NCBI RefSeq assembly: GCF_028368975.1 | Contig: NZ_JAQNDM010000002.1 | Span: 6,752,425 to 6,816,424, forward strand | DNA: 64,000 nt | From: Stigmatella ashevillena | Lineage (GTDB): Bacteria; Myxococcota; Myxococcia; Myxococcales; Myxococcaceae | Direction: 5' to 3' | Part shown: positions 45,213-56,505 of the stretch, in pieces | Numbering within the stretch: the stretch's first letter is position 1 | How the letters are laid out: every line of letters begins with the position of its first letter | The notes under the pieces: generated by a model | Databases searched by the model: none | Told to the model about the DNA's origin: nothing | The model's input: the letters and a program-made list of their open reading frames with translations, nothing else | Translations under genes and position numbers: made by a program

Positions 45213-45995
45213 ATGAAGGCGATAGTCACCGGCGCAAGCGGAACGATCGGCTCGAAGCTGTGCGCGCATTTGCGGCACCAGGGCAGCCACGTGGTGCCCT
45301 GGGATCGCCGCCAGGTTCCCGTCAACGATTACGGGGCCATGGAGCGGTTCGTGCGCGAGGTGGCCCCGGACGTGGTGTTCCACCTCGGCGCGATCTCCCA
45401 GCCCTCGGAATGGTCTGACGAGGGTTGGGGAAGCAATTATGAGTGGGCCAGTGAGCTGGCCTGGCTTACCCGGACGTTGGGCGTGCGCTTCCTGTTCGCC
45501 AGCACGTCCATGGTGTTCTCGAGCTCGGCGCGGGGGCCCTTCACGTGCAGCTCCCGGCCGGATGCCTCGGAGGGTTACGGGTACGCGAAAAGGCTGGCCG
45601 AGGAGCGCGTCCTCTCCCAGAACCCCGAGGCCCGTGTCGTCCGCTTGGGGTGGCAGATCGGCGAGCAGCCCACGGGCAACAACATGGTGGCCTTCCTGGA
45701 GGAGCGAATGCGCCAGGAGGGCCGTGTGGCCGCCAGCACCCAGTGGTTTCCCGCCTGCGTCCTGCTGGAGGACACCGTGCGGTTGCTCCCGGCCCTCGCC
45801 TGGGCGGAGCCGGGAGTCTTCATGCTCGATGCGAACGAGCGGTGGTCCTTCTACGAGATCGCCCTCGCCTTGAACGCCCGGCACGGAGGGCGGTGGCGTG
45901 TGGAAGCCTCGGAGCACCCCGTGCTCGACCAGCGGATGCAAGATGACCGGGTGGCCGTGCCATCGTTGAAGGAGCGGCTGCCCGGGTTGCGGTAA
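45213..45995 (+). CDS. NAD(P)-dependent epimerase/reductase (extended SDR, RmlD-like)
   Basis: 260 aa. Nucleotide-binding GASGTIG at residues 7-13, VVFHLGA and the catalytic YGYAK (Tyr-x-x-x-Lys), with Ser/Thr in FASTSMVF just before. Short for the extended-SDR family and closest in style to RmlD-like sugar reductases; substrate cannot be deduced. Start ATG 45213 lies 40 bp after the kelch gene, so they may be cotranscribed. Only 8 bp separate its stop from that of the convergent methyltransferase gene. Confidence 0.82.
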   Translation: MKAIVTGASGTIGSKLCAHLRHQGSHVVPWDRRQVPVNDYGAMERFVREVAPDVVFHLGAISQPSEWSDEGWGSNYEWASELAWLTRTLGVRFLFASTSMVFSSSARGPFTCSSRPDASEGYGYAKRLAEERVLSQNPEARVVRLGWQIGEQPTGNNMVAFLEERMRQEGRVAASTQWFPACVLLEDTVRLLPALAWAEPGVFMLDANERWSFYEIALALNARHGGRWRVEASEHPVLDQRMQDDRVAVPSLKERLPGLR

Positions 45996-46003
45996 ACGCT
46001 GCT

Positions 46004-46774
46004 TCAGCGCGGCTTGACGAACTTCAGGGCGAAGCGATCGCTCGTGCCGCGGCGTGCGCCCGCGGCCTGGGGGCTGGCGTTCCAGTCGCGCGCATCCTGG
46101 GGGTTGCGCCAGACGTTGCTCTCCTCGGCGAGTTGGAATCCGCTGGCCACCACCTCGGAGCGGACGACCTGCTCGTCGATGCGGTGCAGCGTCTGGGTGT
46201 CGGCCACGCCGGTGCCGGGCTTCGCGCTGGAGTCGATGACGACGTAGACGCCCCCGGGCTTGAGGGCCCGGAAGATGGCCGCGTTCATCTTCGCGCGGTC
46301 TGCCTGGAGCGACACCACGTCGTGGTAGACGATGTTGCTGACCACCGCATCCAGGTCCGTCACCTCGGGGGGCAGCGGCTCATTGAGCTCCCGGTCGACC
46401 CGGACCACCTTCTGGTTCACGGGGAGCGCGAGCCGCTCGCTCCAGGGCTTCTCGGCGAAGAGGTCGAGGACGAACTTCGGGTTCTCACCGTAGACCACGC
46501 CGTCCGGACCCACGGCGCGGGCCAGCAGTTCAGTGGTGTAGCCCCCACCGGCGACCAGCTCGGCGACCTTCATGCCCGGGCGGACCCCTACGAACTCAAG
46601 CAGGGCCGCAGGGTGGCGCCCCGCGTCGATGGCACGATCGGCCTCGGCGCGGTCCGGGGCGTCGACGATGGCTTGGGCAGAGAAGGAGGTCTCCGAAGAA
46701 GAAGGAGTGGTGGAGGCAGGGGTGTGGCTACAGCCCGCCAGGAGGAGTCCCGCAGTCAGGAAAAGAGAGCGCAT
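46004..46774 (-). CDS. Exported lipoprotein with class I methyltransferase fold
   Basis: 256 aa from ATG 46774, chosen because it begins a clean lipoprotein signal (MRSLFLTAGLLLAGC). An upstream ATG at 46804 would only lengthen the n-region. The mature part reads like a SAM-methyltransferase: VAELVAGGGYTTELLA as motif I, LDAVVSNIVYHDV as motif II, and LKPGGVYVVID. Such lipidated methyltransferase-like proteins are widespread in Proteobacteria, but SAM is not normally present outside the cytoplasm, so a changed function is possible. Confidence 0.83.
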   Translation of the reverse strand: MRSLFLTAGLLLAGCSHTPASTTPSSSETSFSAQAIVDAPDRAEADRAIDAGRHPAALLEFVGVRPGMKVAELVAGGGYTTELLARAVGPDGVVYGENPKFVLDLFAEKPWSERLALPVNQKVVRVDRELNEPLPPEVTDLDAVVSNIVYHDVVSLQADRAKMNAAIFRALKPGGVYVVIDSSAKPGTGVADTQTLHRIDEQVVRSEVVASGFQLAEESNVWRNPQDARDWNASPQAAGARRGTSDRFALKFVKPR

Positions 46775-46824
46775 GGCGCTGTCATAACCCCAGCGGCCTT
46801 TCATCTCCACCTGAGAAATTCCGC

Positions 46825-48006
46825 TTAGAAGTCCAGCCGGAAGATGTCCGCGAAAACACCGCAAGGGCCATAGCGGCGAGAGGGCGCAGGGTCGTCGTAG
46901 ACGACGAGCACGCTGTCGGACTCACCGAAATAACTGAAGTTGGCCACCCCCTCCGCATGGTCCTGCTTGCCGGACTGGGGGATGTCGAAGAGGGGTTCCA
47001 GGACGCCCTTTTCCTGCTTCAACAGGCTGTCGCCCCGGAGCGTCTGGAATTTGCGGAGCCGGAAGAGGCGGATGGGGGCTTGCACGGGCAGGGTGGGGCC
47101 CGCCAGCACGAGCAGATCCTCTCCGTGCACGCACAGCTCCCGGATGCCCAGCCCATCCAGATCGAGGAAGTGCTTGGAATAGCGGGCGCCGTGGCGTCCT
47201 GGCTTGGGTTCCAAAAGGCCATTGCCGACATCGGCCAGGCGCATGTCCAGCAGCGCCGAGTAGCCTCGCAGCACGGGCCCGCGCAGGCCGAGAAACACCC
47301 GGTCCGTGTCCGTCACCACCAGCCCTTCGATGTCCAGGCCATTGTCCTTGCTGGGAATGGGCAGCGCACCGCCGCCTTTGACAGCGGGACGTGCCAGGAA
47401 GGGGCCGAAGTGAGGGTCCTCCCGCAGCAGCTCCATCAGCAGGTTTTCGCCGGGGAGGGACGTTTTGGAGCGCGTGGCCGGTGTCTTCGTGGGCTGGGTC
47501 TTCCGGCCCTTGTCCCGTTCCTGGCCCTGGGCGGGCTTCACCCGGGCCGCCGCGTGCGAGCGCTTCGAGGCGCCCCGGGTCTTCAGCTCCACGGCAAGCT
47601 CCCCATTCACGAAGGGAATCCGGGCAAGCATGAAGCGCTCCGGCGAGTGCTCCACGGTGGCCAGCCGGGCCATGTCGTCCGCCACCCCCTTGCCCTTGGG
47701 CTTCTTGCGCTTGGCGCTGTGACTGCCGACCAGCCAGAGGTAGTCGGCGTGTGCATCCAACGCCTCGATGTCAATCTCCGCGTTCCGGTCCGCCGTGTCG
47801 AGGAAGTCCGCCACCTGGAAGCGCGTGTGGTGGCCGTAGATGCGTGCCTCCGAGGGGGTGAGCCGCTCCACGACTCCCGCCTCGTCCGCCGCGACCCAGA
47901 GGTTTCCGTCCGAGCCGCGCACGGCGGCGGACAGATCCTCGGGGACCTCGGCCGCATTCGAGTCGAATTGCAGCAGCAAACGTCCCAGGAGCTGGCCCGC
48001 TTCCAT
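46825..48006 (-). CDS. DUF3616 family protein
   Basis: 393 aa, ATG 48006 with AGGAAGG upstream. Diagnostic DUF3616 phrases: LSAAVRGSDGNLWVAADE, GLDIEGLVVTDTDRVFLGLR and GPVLRGYSALL, consistent with a beta-propeller of unknown function. A basic, low-complexity insertion at about 140-190 (Lys/Arg/Thr-rich) interrupts the fold. No signal peptide. Same strand as the lipoprotein methyltransferase, 50 bp upstream, so possibly one transcript. Confidence 0.85.
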   Translation of the reverse strand: MEAGQLLGRLLLQFDSNAAEVPEDLSAAVRGSDGNLWVAADEAGVVERLTPSEARIYGHHTRFQVADFLDTADRNAEIDIEALDAHADYLWLVGSHSAKRKKPKGKGVADDMARLATVEHSPERFMLARIPFVNGELAVELKTRGASKRSHAAARVKPAQGQERDKGRKTQPTKTPATRSKTSLPGENLLMELLREDPHFGPFLARPAVKGGGALPIPSKDNGLDIEGLVVTDTDRVFLGLRGPVLRGYSALLDMRLADVGNGLLEPKPGRHGARYSKHFLDLDGLGIRELCVHGEDLLVLAGPTLPVQAPIRLFRLRKFQTLRGDSLLKQEKGVLEPLFDIPQSGKQDHAEGVANFSYFGESDSVLVVYDDPAPSRRYGPCGVFADIFRLDF

Positions 48007-48114
48007 GAATCCTTCCTCTTCCCGTGTGGTTCGGTTGGCGCAGGGACAATGGGGCGCCCTGTCGCCGTGTGCCAGGGGGGACCTGGGAAATCCTTCGCAG
48101 GATGGCGAGGCCCG

Positions 48115-48951
48115 TCACGCCACGGAAGGGGAGGGTTTCTCCGGCGGAGGCAGTCCCGGCGTTCCCAGCCGCGGATCCTTCACGGTGTCGACGATGGCCA
48201 CCGCGTCCTTCACCTGAAGTGCGTCATAGAGGGCGATGATGTCTGTGTTGCCGTGGCGAATGCATCCATGCGAGACGTCCTCGCCCAGCTTGTCGGGGGC
48301 ATTGGTGCCGTGAAGTTCCTCTCCCGAGCGTGAGCCGTCCGCCCAGGACAGGTCGATGAGGCGAGGGCCATAGACAGGTCCCCCCCACAGCTTCTGGCCC
48401 AGGGCATATGCGTCGGCCCGGCCCAGCTTGCCACTGACCTGTTTCAAGCCCTTGTCCGTCGGGGAAGAGCCCGCGCCCACGGCGTTGCCGAAGATGCCCT
48501 GCAACTGGCCCTGCGCATCGAAGAGAAAGGTGCGGTGCTCGTTCTTCACCACCACCACGCGCACCGGGGTGCCGTCATAGCGGGGCACCGGGAGGTTCTG
48601 GGTCTGTCCTGTCTGCTTGGGGGCGGGGGCGAGCGCATCCAGGGCCTGGAGGGTGGCGGCATCCACCCCGCCGGTGACCTTCACGCCGGGAAACGCGGAC
48701 TGGGCATGCACCTGGAAGTTGCGCACCGCCTTGGCGGACTGCTTGCCAAAGGCACCGTCGGCGCCGCCCGGCAGGCTGAAGCCCATGGCCAGCAGGGCCT
48801 CCTGAAGGGCTCTCACTCCGGTTCCCCGGGCGCCCGAGCCGAGTGTTCCCTTGCCCGAGAGGACGTCCACCAGGCTGGGTTGCCCACTGAAGCGCTTGTT
48901 GCGGAGCGGGTCGGCCGCTGTGGAGAGAGAAGCTGGGGGAGAAGAGGACAT
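48115..48951 (-). CDS. L,D-transpeptidase with peptidoglycan-binding domain
   Basis: 278 aa from ATG 48951; ATG 48984 is also possible. Residues about 40-110 are a PG_binding_1-type helical domain (VRALQEALLAMGF, DGAFGKQSAKAVRNFQ). Residues 140-255 hold a YkuD catalytic domain with HGTNAP and SHGCIR, placing the nucleophile Cys in the expected His-x14-17-[S/T]-HGCxR pattern. It would crosslink peptidoglycan 3-3 or attach proteins. No obvious classical signal peptide, which is odd for a periplasmic enzyme; the start may be misplaced or export atypical. Confidence 0.85.
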   Translation of the reverse strand: MSSSPPASLSTAADPLRNKRFSGQPSLVDVLSGKGTLGSGARGTGVRALQEALLAMGFSLPGGADGAFGKQSAKAVRNFQVHAQSAFPGVKVTGGVDAATLQALDALAPAPKQTGQTQNLPVPRYDGTPVRVVVVKNEHRTFLFDAQGQLQGIFGNAVGAGSSPTDKGLKQVSGKLGRADAYALGQKLWGGPVYGPRLIDLSWADGSRSGEELHGTNAPDKLGEDVSHGCIRHGNTDIIALYDALQVKDAVAIVDTVKDPRLGTPGLPPPEKPSPSVA

Positions 48952-49076
48952 GGGAGGCCTCGCGCTGAGCAACAGCCCCGGCATCCCAGCACAGGCTGCC
49001 GGGCCATGGGGAGGAAGACAGGAGGCGCTTGGAGCGAATGCACGGGCACCTGTATCCTCGTTGACAGGAGACCCCT

Positions 49077-49301
49077 GTGAGTTCCCTCATCATCCGTGTG
49101 GTTTGTGGGCTGCTCTTCGCCGCCTTGGTGCTCGGAGTCGTGGCCCGTCCGCCGGCCAATCTCACCCAGGGATTGGGGATGCTGCTGCCAGGAGCCTTCC
49201 TGCTGAACTTCGCCCTCCGGGGGACCGGCCGCTCGCGCCTGCCCCGGAAGCGCGCTCCCGCTCCCAGTGAGCCTCCGTCCTCCGGAACCGCTCCTCCGTG
49301 A
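49077..49301 (+). CDS. Small membrane protein, two hydrophobic segments
   Basis: 74 aa from a GTG at 49077 with AGGAGA five bases upstream. Two hydrophobic helices, at about 5-22 (IIRVVCGLLFAALVLGVV) and about 32-46 (LGMLLPGAFLLNFAL), are followed by a basic then Pro/Ser-rich cytosolic tail. Function unknown. Start strength and hydrophobic pattern argue it is real despite its size. Confidence 0.65.
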   Translation: MSSLIIRVVCGLLFAALVLGVVARPPANLTQGLGMLLPGAFLLNFALRGTGRSRLPRKRAPAPSEPPSSGTAPP

Positions 49302-49655
49302 GAGGGACCTTGGGGCCAGGACTCCCAGGCTGAGCCAATCCCATCCATCGAGTGTTCATTGCAATACATGAATTGGCAGCGAATCCAGGTAGGGCATTGG
49401 GTACCCAGGGGAGGGAGCGGTGCTCCTGGGAGCAAGAAGGGAAAGAGAAGTGGCTCGCCTGTTCCCTTGCTCTCCGGGACGTCTGGGAATGGCGGATTAA
49501 TTCAGTAGGCCCGACTTAATTTCGTTCGGAGTTGAAAAGTGCGATGGGATTTCGAGGAGGGGCTAGGACTGGCTGTGCTATAAGCCTCCATCGGTTGTTG
49601 GACGATTGAGAATTGGGGGCCGGCTCTGGGACTGAATAACGTTGTCGGAAGTGGT
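49302..49655. other. 354-bp intergenic region without a gene
   Basis: No coding signal seen on either strand. A TATAAG at 49579-49584 could be a -10 box for the kinase operon, but no -35 sits at proper distance. A small hairpin (TGCTCC-TG-GGAGCA) occurs near 49416-49429. Local composition is more AT-rich from 49490 to 49600. Confidence 0.5.
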
Positions 49656-52630
<2,975 letters not shown>

Positions 52631-52634
<4 letters not shown>

Positions 52635-53653
52635 GGAAGACCCTGCGTTGCGGAGAGTTTTGGTTCACGACCCTTCTGGTCTGCGTGTCTCTTTGGACAG
52701 TTCCCGTATGGGCGCAGAAGCCTGCCCCTTCCCTCGCAAGTCGGCCCGCATGGGCGCAGAATGTTACTCCTGCGCAGCAGAAGGTGGCGTCCGACCTGCT
52801 TGAGCAGGGAAACAGCTTGCTGAAGGATTCCGTCTTCGTTGAGGCGGAGAAGAAGTATGTCGAGGCACTCAAACACTGGAAACATCCCGCCATTTACTAC
52901 AATTTGGCTTTGGCGTTGCTCAACCTCGACCGTCCATCCGAAGTCTATGAGTACATGGTGGCGTCTACCAAATATGGTGAAGCGCCTCTCGGGGAAGAGC
53001 GGTTCAAGCATGCGCGGAAATACATTGAGCGTATCGAGAAGGAGAGTGCGTGGGTGAACATCACCTGCGCATCTGATACCACCGCGACGTTGAAGCGAGA
53101 TGGCGAGCTCACGCCCATCAACTGCGCTCAATTCGAGCAGATGCTGCGCCCCGGGAGCTACACGATCAGTTCGTTTGATAACGGAGAGCCTGTCCCTGAC
53201 ACAACGCTCACGCTGGCGGCGGGGGAACGGGCCAATTACCGACTTGAAATTGGGTCCGGACGCCGCTGGTCAGCATGGAAGCCTTGGGCCGTCGTGGGCG
53301 CAGGAGTGGCTCTGGCCGTGGGGGGAAGGCTTGTTCATACGAAGGCCCGTGATGAGTACAAAGCCTTCGATGACGAAGTGTCTCGCTGCTTCACCGCGAA
53401 GGACAATGGAAATCGGAGTTGTGAAGTGTCTTCTGAACTTGGATCCATGCGCAGACGTGCCGATACATTACAACGGGTTGCGGTGGGTACCTTTGTCGTT
53501 GGAGGTGCCGCACTCATTACGGGTGGGCTCATGCTGTACGTCAATCGCGCCTACCCTCAAACCAGTCTCATTCTTCTTCAGGATAAAAAGTTGTCAGTCG
53601 CGCCTGTCGTGAAGAGAGGTGAGAACGGCATTTTGGCATCCCTTCAGTTCTGA
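52631..53653 (+). CDS. Exported TPR-type protein with two C-terminal membrane helices
   Basis: 340 aa, translationally coupled to the kinase (ATGA at 52631-52634). Signal peptide at 1-28 (FWFTTLLVCVSLWTVPVWA). Residues 48-135 hold two TPR-like units (EQGNSLLKDSVFVEAEKKYV, YYNLALALLNLDRPSEVYEY). Residues 140-210 are beta-rich with a Cys pair. Hydrophobic segments at about 220-235 and 283-303 anchor it. Such TPR/PEGA-like partners commonly sit behind myxobacterial kinase genes and may bind the kinase's extracytoplasmic part. That pairing is inferred from coupling. Confidence 0.75.
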
Positions 53654-53660
53654 GGCTCTT

Positions 53661-55274
53661 TTGAATAGAACCATCGACGAGTTGACTCGCAGTATTTCCA
53701 TTATTGGAATGCTTTCATTGTCGGCTCTTTTCTTTTTCTCCTGCTACAAGTCCGAGGCTACCACGTGTAGCTCAGGCCGGGTTTGCCCTGCCCCCTTAAC
53801 TTGTTCGCTGGAGGGCGATAAGTGCGTTACTGTTGGCGAGTGCGGTGATGGAGTGAAGCAGGCGGATGAGAAGTGTGACGATGAGAATAAAAATGACGGC
53901 GATGGATGTAGTGCAGATTGCTTGTCGTTAGAGATGTGTGGCGATCGTGTGAGAAATTATGGCAAAGTGATTAATGTTCGCAACGAGCCGGTAAGTTTTT
54001 ATGAGCTTTGTGATGATGGGGGCAATGTGTCTGGCGATGGATGTAGTGCGGATTGTCTCTCGCTAGAGATTTGTGGGAATGGAATCATAGATGTAGCCGT
54101 AGGCGAGGTTTGTGATCAAATAGGCAATACAGAAGATGGCGATGGATGTAGTGGTGATTGCAAGTCGAAGGAGCTTTGTGGTGATGGGATTGTAAATAAG
54201 AGCAAGGGGGAGACTTGTGATTCCTCCGATAGAACTCAGTGTAGCCCTAATTGTAGGGCCATTGGGGGTTGTCGGAATGGATTAAGAGAGGGTAGTGAGG
54301 AATGTGATGATGGAAATGACGTCGATGATGATGGTTGTCGTAATAACTGTACTGCTGCTAGGTGCGGCGATGGAGTCAAGGCTCCTTTCGAAGAGTGTGA
54401 CCCAAGTCTTAATGATGACGACAGTATGAATAATCCTGAGAAATGCAGGGCAGACTGTAGAGCCTCTGAGTGTAAGGATTTTATTGTTAATCCTCATGAT
54501 GGCGAAGAGTGTGATTCCGGCGGTGTTGATAGTCGTTATTGTAGGGCTGACTGTAAGGCTACGGTTTGTGGCGATGGCTATGTTAACAAAGAGGCAGGTG
54601 AGGAGTGTGACTCCAAGGGAGCGTCTGGGAGTTGCTCTATTGATTGCAAAGAGATTGATCTCGGCAGCTGTGGAAATGGCTCACGGGCTTGGTGGGAGGC
54701 GTGTGATGACGGGAACGATAACGCATGCGGTTCCTGTAGCGCTGGTTGCTGGGTGTCTCAGCCCATAGAGTCGGCTGTTGGAAAAATTGAGATCGTTGGT
54801 GATGTGACAGATGGTGTGATGGGTATTGAGGATGGTTGGCAGTTTCATATCGATAGTGGCAGAATTTTGGTGGTGTTCGAGTTTGATAGGAATGATAAAT
54901 GGACTGCTGGTACAGCGAGGCTTAATATCGGAGATACCAATGATGCGAAGGTTGTTGCGGATGAGATTGTTCGTGTGATTGGACTTTTGCGCAATACGCT
55001 CCAAGTTGAGGCTGAGAAAACAGGTGATAGCGTTGTGATTCTTACGAATAAAGCAGAAGTGGGAGTTCTTGGGAATCAAGCGCTTCGCGCGAGGCCGACG
55101 ACTGAGGCTGGTGTTTATTTGAAGCTGACGGGGATGGCAGGTGGCCGTGGTAAAGACTGCGGGAAAGGTGTTGGATGCAGCGGTCCAATGTCCTTGGACT
55201 GTTTGTCTGGGCTTGAGTGCAAGGCGGTACCGGGGGGGAAGTTCAAATGTTGTAGTGGTAATGACTGTGGCTGA
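53661..55274 (+). CDS. Cys-rich DUF4215-repeat lipoprotein, AT-rich relative to neighbours
   Basis: 537 aa from TTG 53661, five bases after GAGG; ATG 53709 is a shorter alternative. Lipobox at SALFFFSC. Residues about 45-390 contain around nine Cys-rich units of the DUF4215/myxococcal disulfide-repeat type, each like CGDGVKQADEKCDDENKN then DGDGCSADC. The last 150 residues mix a beta domain and a final Cys cluster (CGKGVGC, CLSGLECK, CCSGNDCG). Disulfide-stabilised surface protein expected. Base composition is visibly lower in GC and third-codon A/T is common, unlike flanking genes, suggesting foreign origin or relaxed codon selection. Confidence 0.82.
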   Translation: MNRTIDELTRSISIIGMLSLSALFFFSCYKSEATTCSSGRVCPAPLTCSLEGDKCVTVGECGDGVKQADEKCDDENKNDGDGCSADCLSLEMCGDRVRNYGKVINVRNEPVSFYELCDDGGNVSGDGCSADCLSLEICGNGIIDVAVGEVCDQIGNTEDGDGCSGDCKSKELCGDGIVNKSKGETCDSSDRTQCSPNCRAIGGCRNGLREGSEECDDGNDVDDDGCRNNCTAARCGDGVKAPFEECDPSLNDDDSMNNPEKCRADCRASECKDFIVNPHDGEECDSGGVDSRYCRADCKATVCGDGYVNKEAGEECDSKGASGSCSIDCKEIDLGSCGNGSRAWWEACDDGNDNACGSCSAGCWVSQPIESAVGKIEIVGDVTDGVMGIEDGWQFHIDSGRILVVFEFDRNDKWTAGTARLNIGDTNDAKVVADEIVRVIGLLRNTLQVEAEKTGDSVVILTNKAEVGVLGNQALRARPTTEAGVYLKLTGMAGGRGKDCGKGVGCSGPMSLDCLSGLECKAVPGGKFKCCSGNDCG

Positions 55275-55307
55275 TGGTAGCTAAATCCTGTTGCAGGAGG
55301 CGGCATG

Positions 55308-55337
55308 CCGAAGCGATCTCTTGGCTTTCGGTTGTTT
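55308..55337 (+). terminator. Possible intrinsic terminator of the kinase operon
   Basis: CCGAAGC (55308-55314) can pair with GCTTTCGG (55324-55331), leaving one bulged T, and is followed by TTGTTT. It lies 33 bp after the lipoprotein stop. The U-tract is short, so confidence is modest. A perfect CGGCATGCCG palindrome overlaps at 55301-55310. Confidence 0.4.
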
Positions 55338-55437
55338 GCTCCCCGGCTCCGCAGGCGAATGCAGCGCACTTTCAGGTGTGCTGCTATGGGCTCGCGCTTG
55401 AGGGGTCGCCTCTCTGCTGAAGTGCGAAGTTCGAACT

Positions 55438-55471
55438 CAGAACGTTCTTCTCTACAGAATGTTCTTCTCTA
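55438..55471. repeat. Tandem 17-bp repeat containing AGAACGTTCT palindrome
   Basis: Two adjacent copies of CAGAAYGTTCTTCTCTA differ at one base. The first contains the perfect palindrome AGAACGTTCT, the second AGAATGTTCT. It sits between convergent genes, so an operator role would be unexpected; a protein-binding array or repeat remnant is possible. Confidence 0.6.
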
Positions 55472-55500
55472 GGGGATGTCTGTTTGTAGTGAAAAGAAAT

Positions 55501-56427
55501 TTATGGGGCAGGAAAAGTTACTCCGTGAAGGGTCACGGTTCGCGCGCCTCCCGCCTCCCAGAGTTTGAGGGTGTAGGAGCCCTGGAGGTCATCAGGGGCC
55601 TTCACTTCAACCACCAGGATGCTGTCTTCTGCGCTGTTCTCGATGGGACGAGGTTGCCACACCGTCAAGACCCTCAGCCCCATGCCATTTTTGCCTTCTC
55701 GCGTCAGGGTCGCGCTTTCGGCTGTCCACGGTGCCATGCCTGCTTTGTTCGCCAACATCAGCATGAGCGCCGCCCTGTTGGCTGCACGGTAGCTGACCAA
55801 TCCTGTTGCGGAGAGCGCGTTAGTCGGGGCCTCCACAAAGTTTTTATGGAGCAGCTTGGAGGAAATACCGTCATCGGAGAGGAGACCTAGCATGAAGAGT
55901 TCAGCGAGCCCCCCTGGCCCGGTGCTTTCCACCTGAAGCCGAGTGTTCTCCTCTATGCATTTTTGGAGCTCTTCGTTTTTGGTCTTCAGTTCCTGCTGGT
56001 AGGACTCCACTGTTCGTGTCTCGCGAAGAACGCTCACGAACGGAACGGCTTGGGCGACATGCACCCCAAGCAAGAGGGTCACACTGGAAGGGGCTGCGGT
56101 GTCCTTGAACCGAACGGTTAGTCTAAGATGATCGCCCGGTCGGAGTTTCTCGGAAGGGATCAACTTCACGGTGCTAGCACCGAACTCCACCTTGGTGAAA
56201 CGCTCCGCCCCATCCAGAGTCATTGAGTCCATCGCGAGGTCCGCATCGAAGTTGATGACAGTGGTCTGACCCGGACTGATGCACACCAGCGCAAGCTTTT
56301 CCCTGGGCACCGGTGGCACTTCCAGATGCTGTATGCCCATTGAGCATGTACCGAGAGCAGGCTGCTCAACTGCTGGTGTTGTCAGGAGCACCCACGTTAC
56401 GAGGGCGGTGGAAGGTGAAGCAATCAC
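55501..56427 (-). CDS. DUF2381 family exported protein
   Basis: 308 aa from GTG 56427, preceded by GGAG; the start opens a signal peptide (ALVTWVLLTTPAV). The pattern of the myxobacterial DUF2381/TIGR02268 family is visible: the VCISPGQTTVINFDADL beta strand, VKLIPSEKLRPGDHLRLTVRF, a central coiled coil (ESYQQELKTKNEELQKCIE) and a C-terminal sandwich. Function unknown. These proteins are usually encoded next to a Ser/Thr kinase, as here (kinase stop 78 bp upstream on the same strand), suggesting joint work in envelope sensing. Confidence 0.85.
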   Translation of the reverse strand: MIASPSTALVTWVLLTTPAVEQPALGTCSMGIQHLEVPPVPREKLALVCISPGQTTVINFDADLAMDSMTLDGAERFTKVEFGASTVKLIPSEKLRPGDHLRLTVRFKDTAAPSSVTLLLGVHVAQAVPFVSVLRETRTVESYQQELKTKNEELQKCIEENTRLQVESTGPGGLAELFMLGLLSDDGISSKLLHKNFVEAPTNALSATGLVSYRAANRAALMLMLANKAGMAPWTAESATLTREGKNGMGLRVLTVWQPRPIENSAEDSILVVEVKAPDDLQGSYTLKLWEAGGARTVTLHGVTFPAP

Positions 56428-56505
56428 GGGTGGAGTCTCCTGAGCGGCGTGGCCTGTCTTGACTGTCGTGGGGCGGCGGGTTCGCAAACTCCGCGCAGGG
56501 ATGGT

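Noticed and set aside
49532-49584. TTGAAA ... TATAAG as a promoter for the kinase-nSTAND operon
   Set aside because: The spacing is about 41 bp, far from 16-18 bp; no alternative -35 was found.
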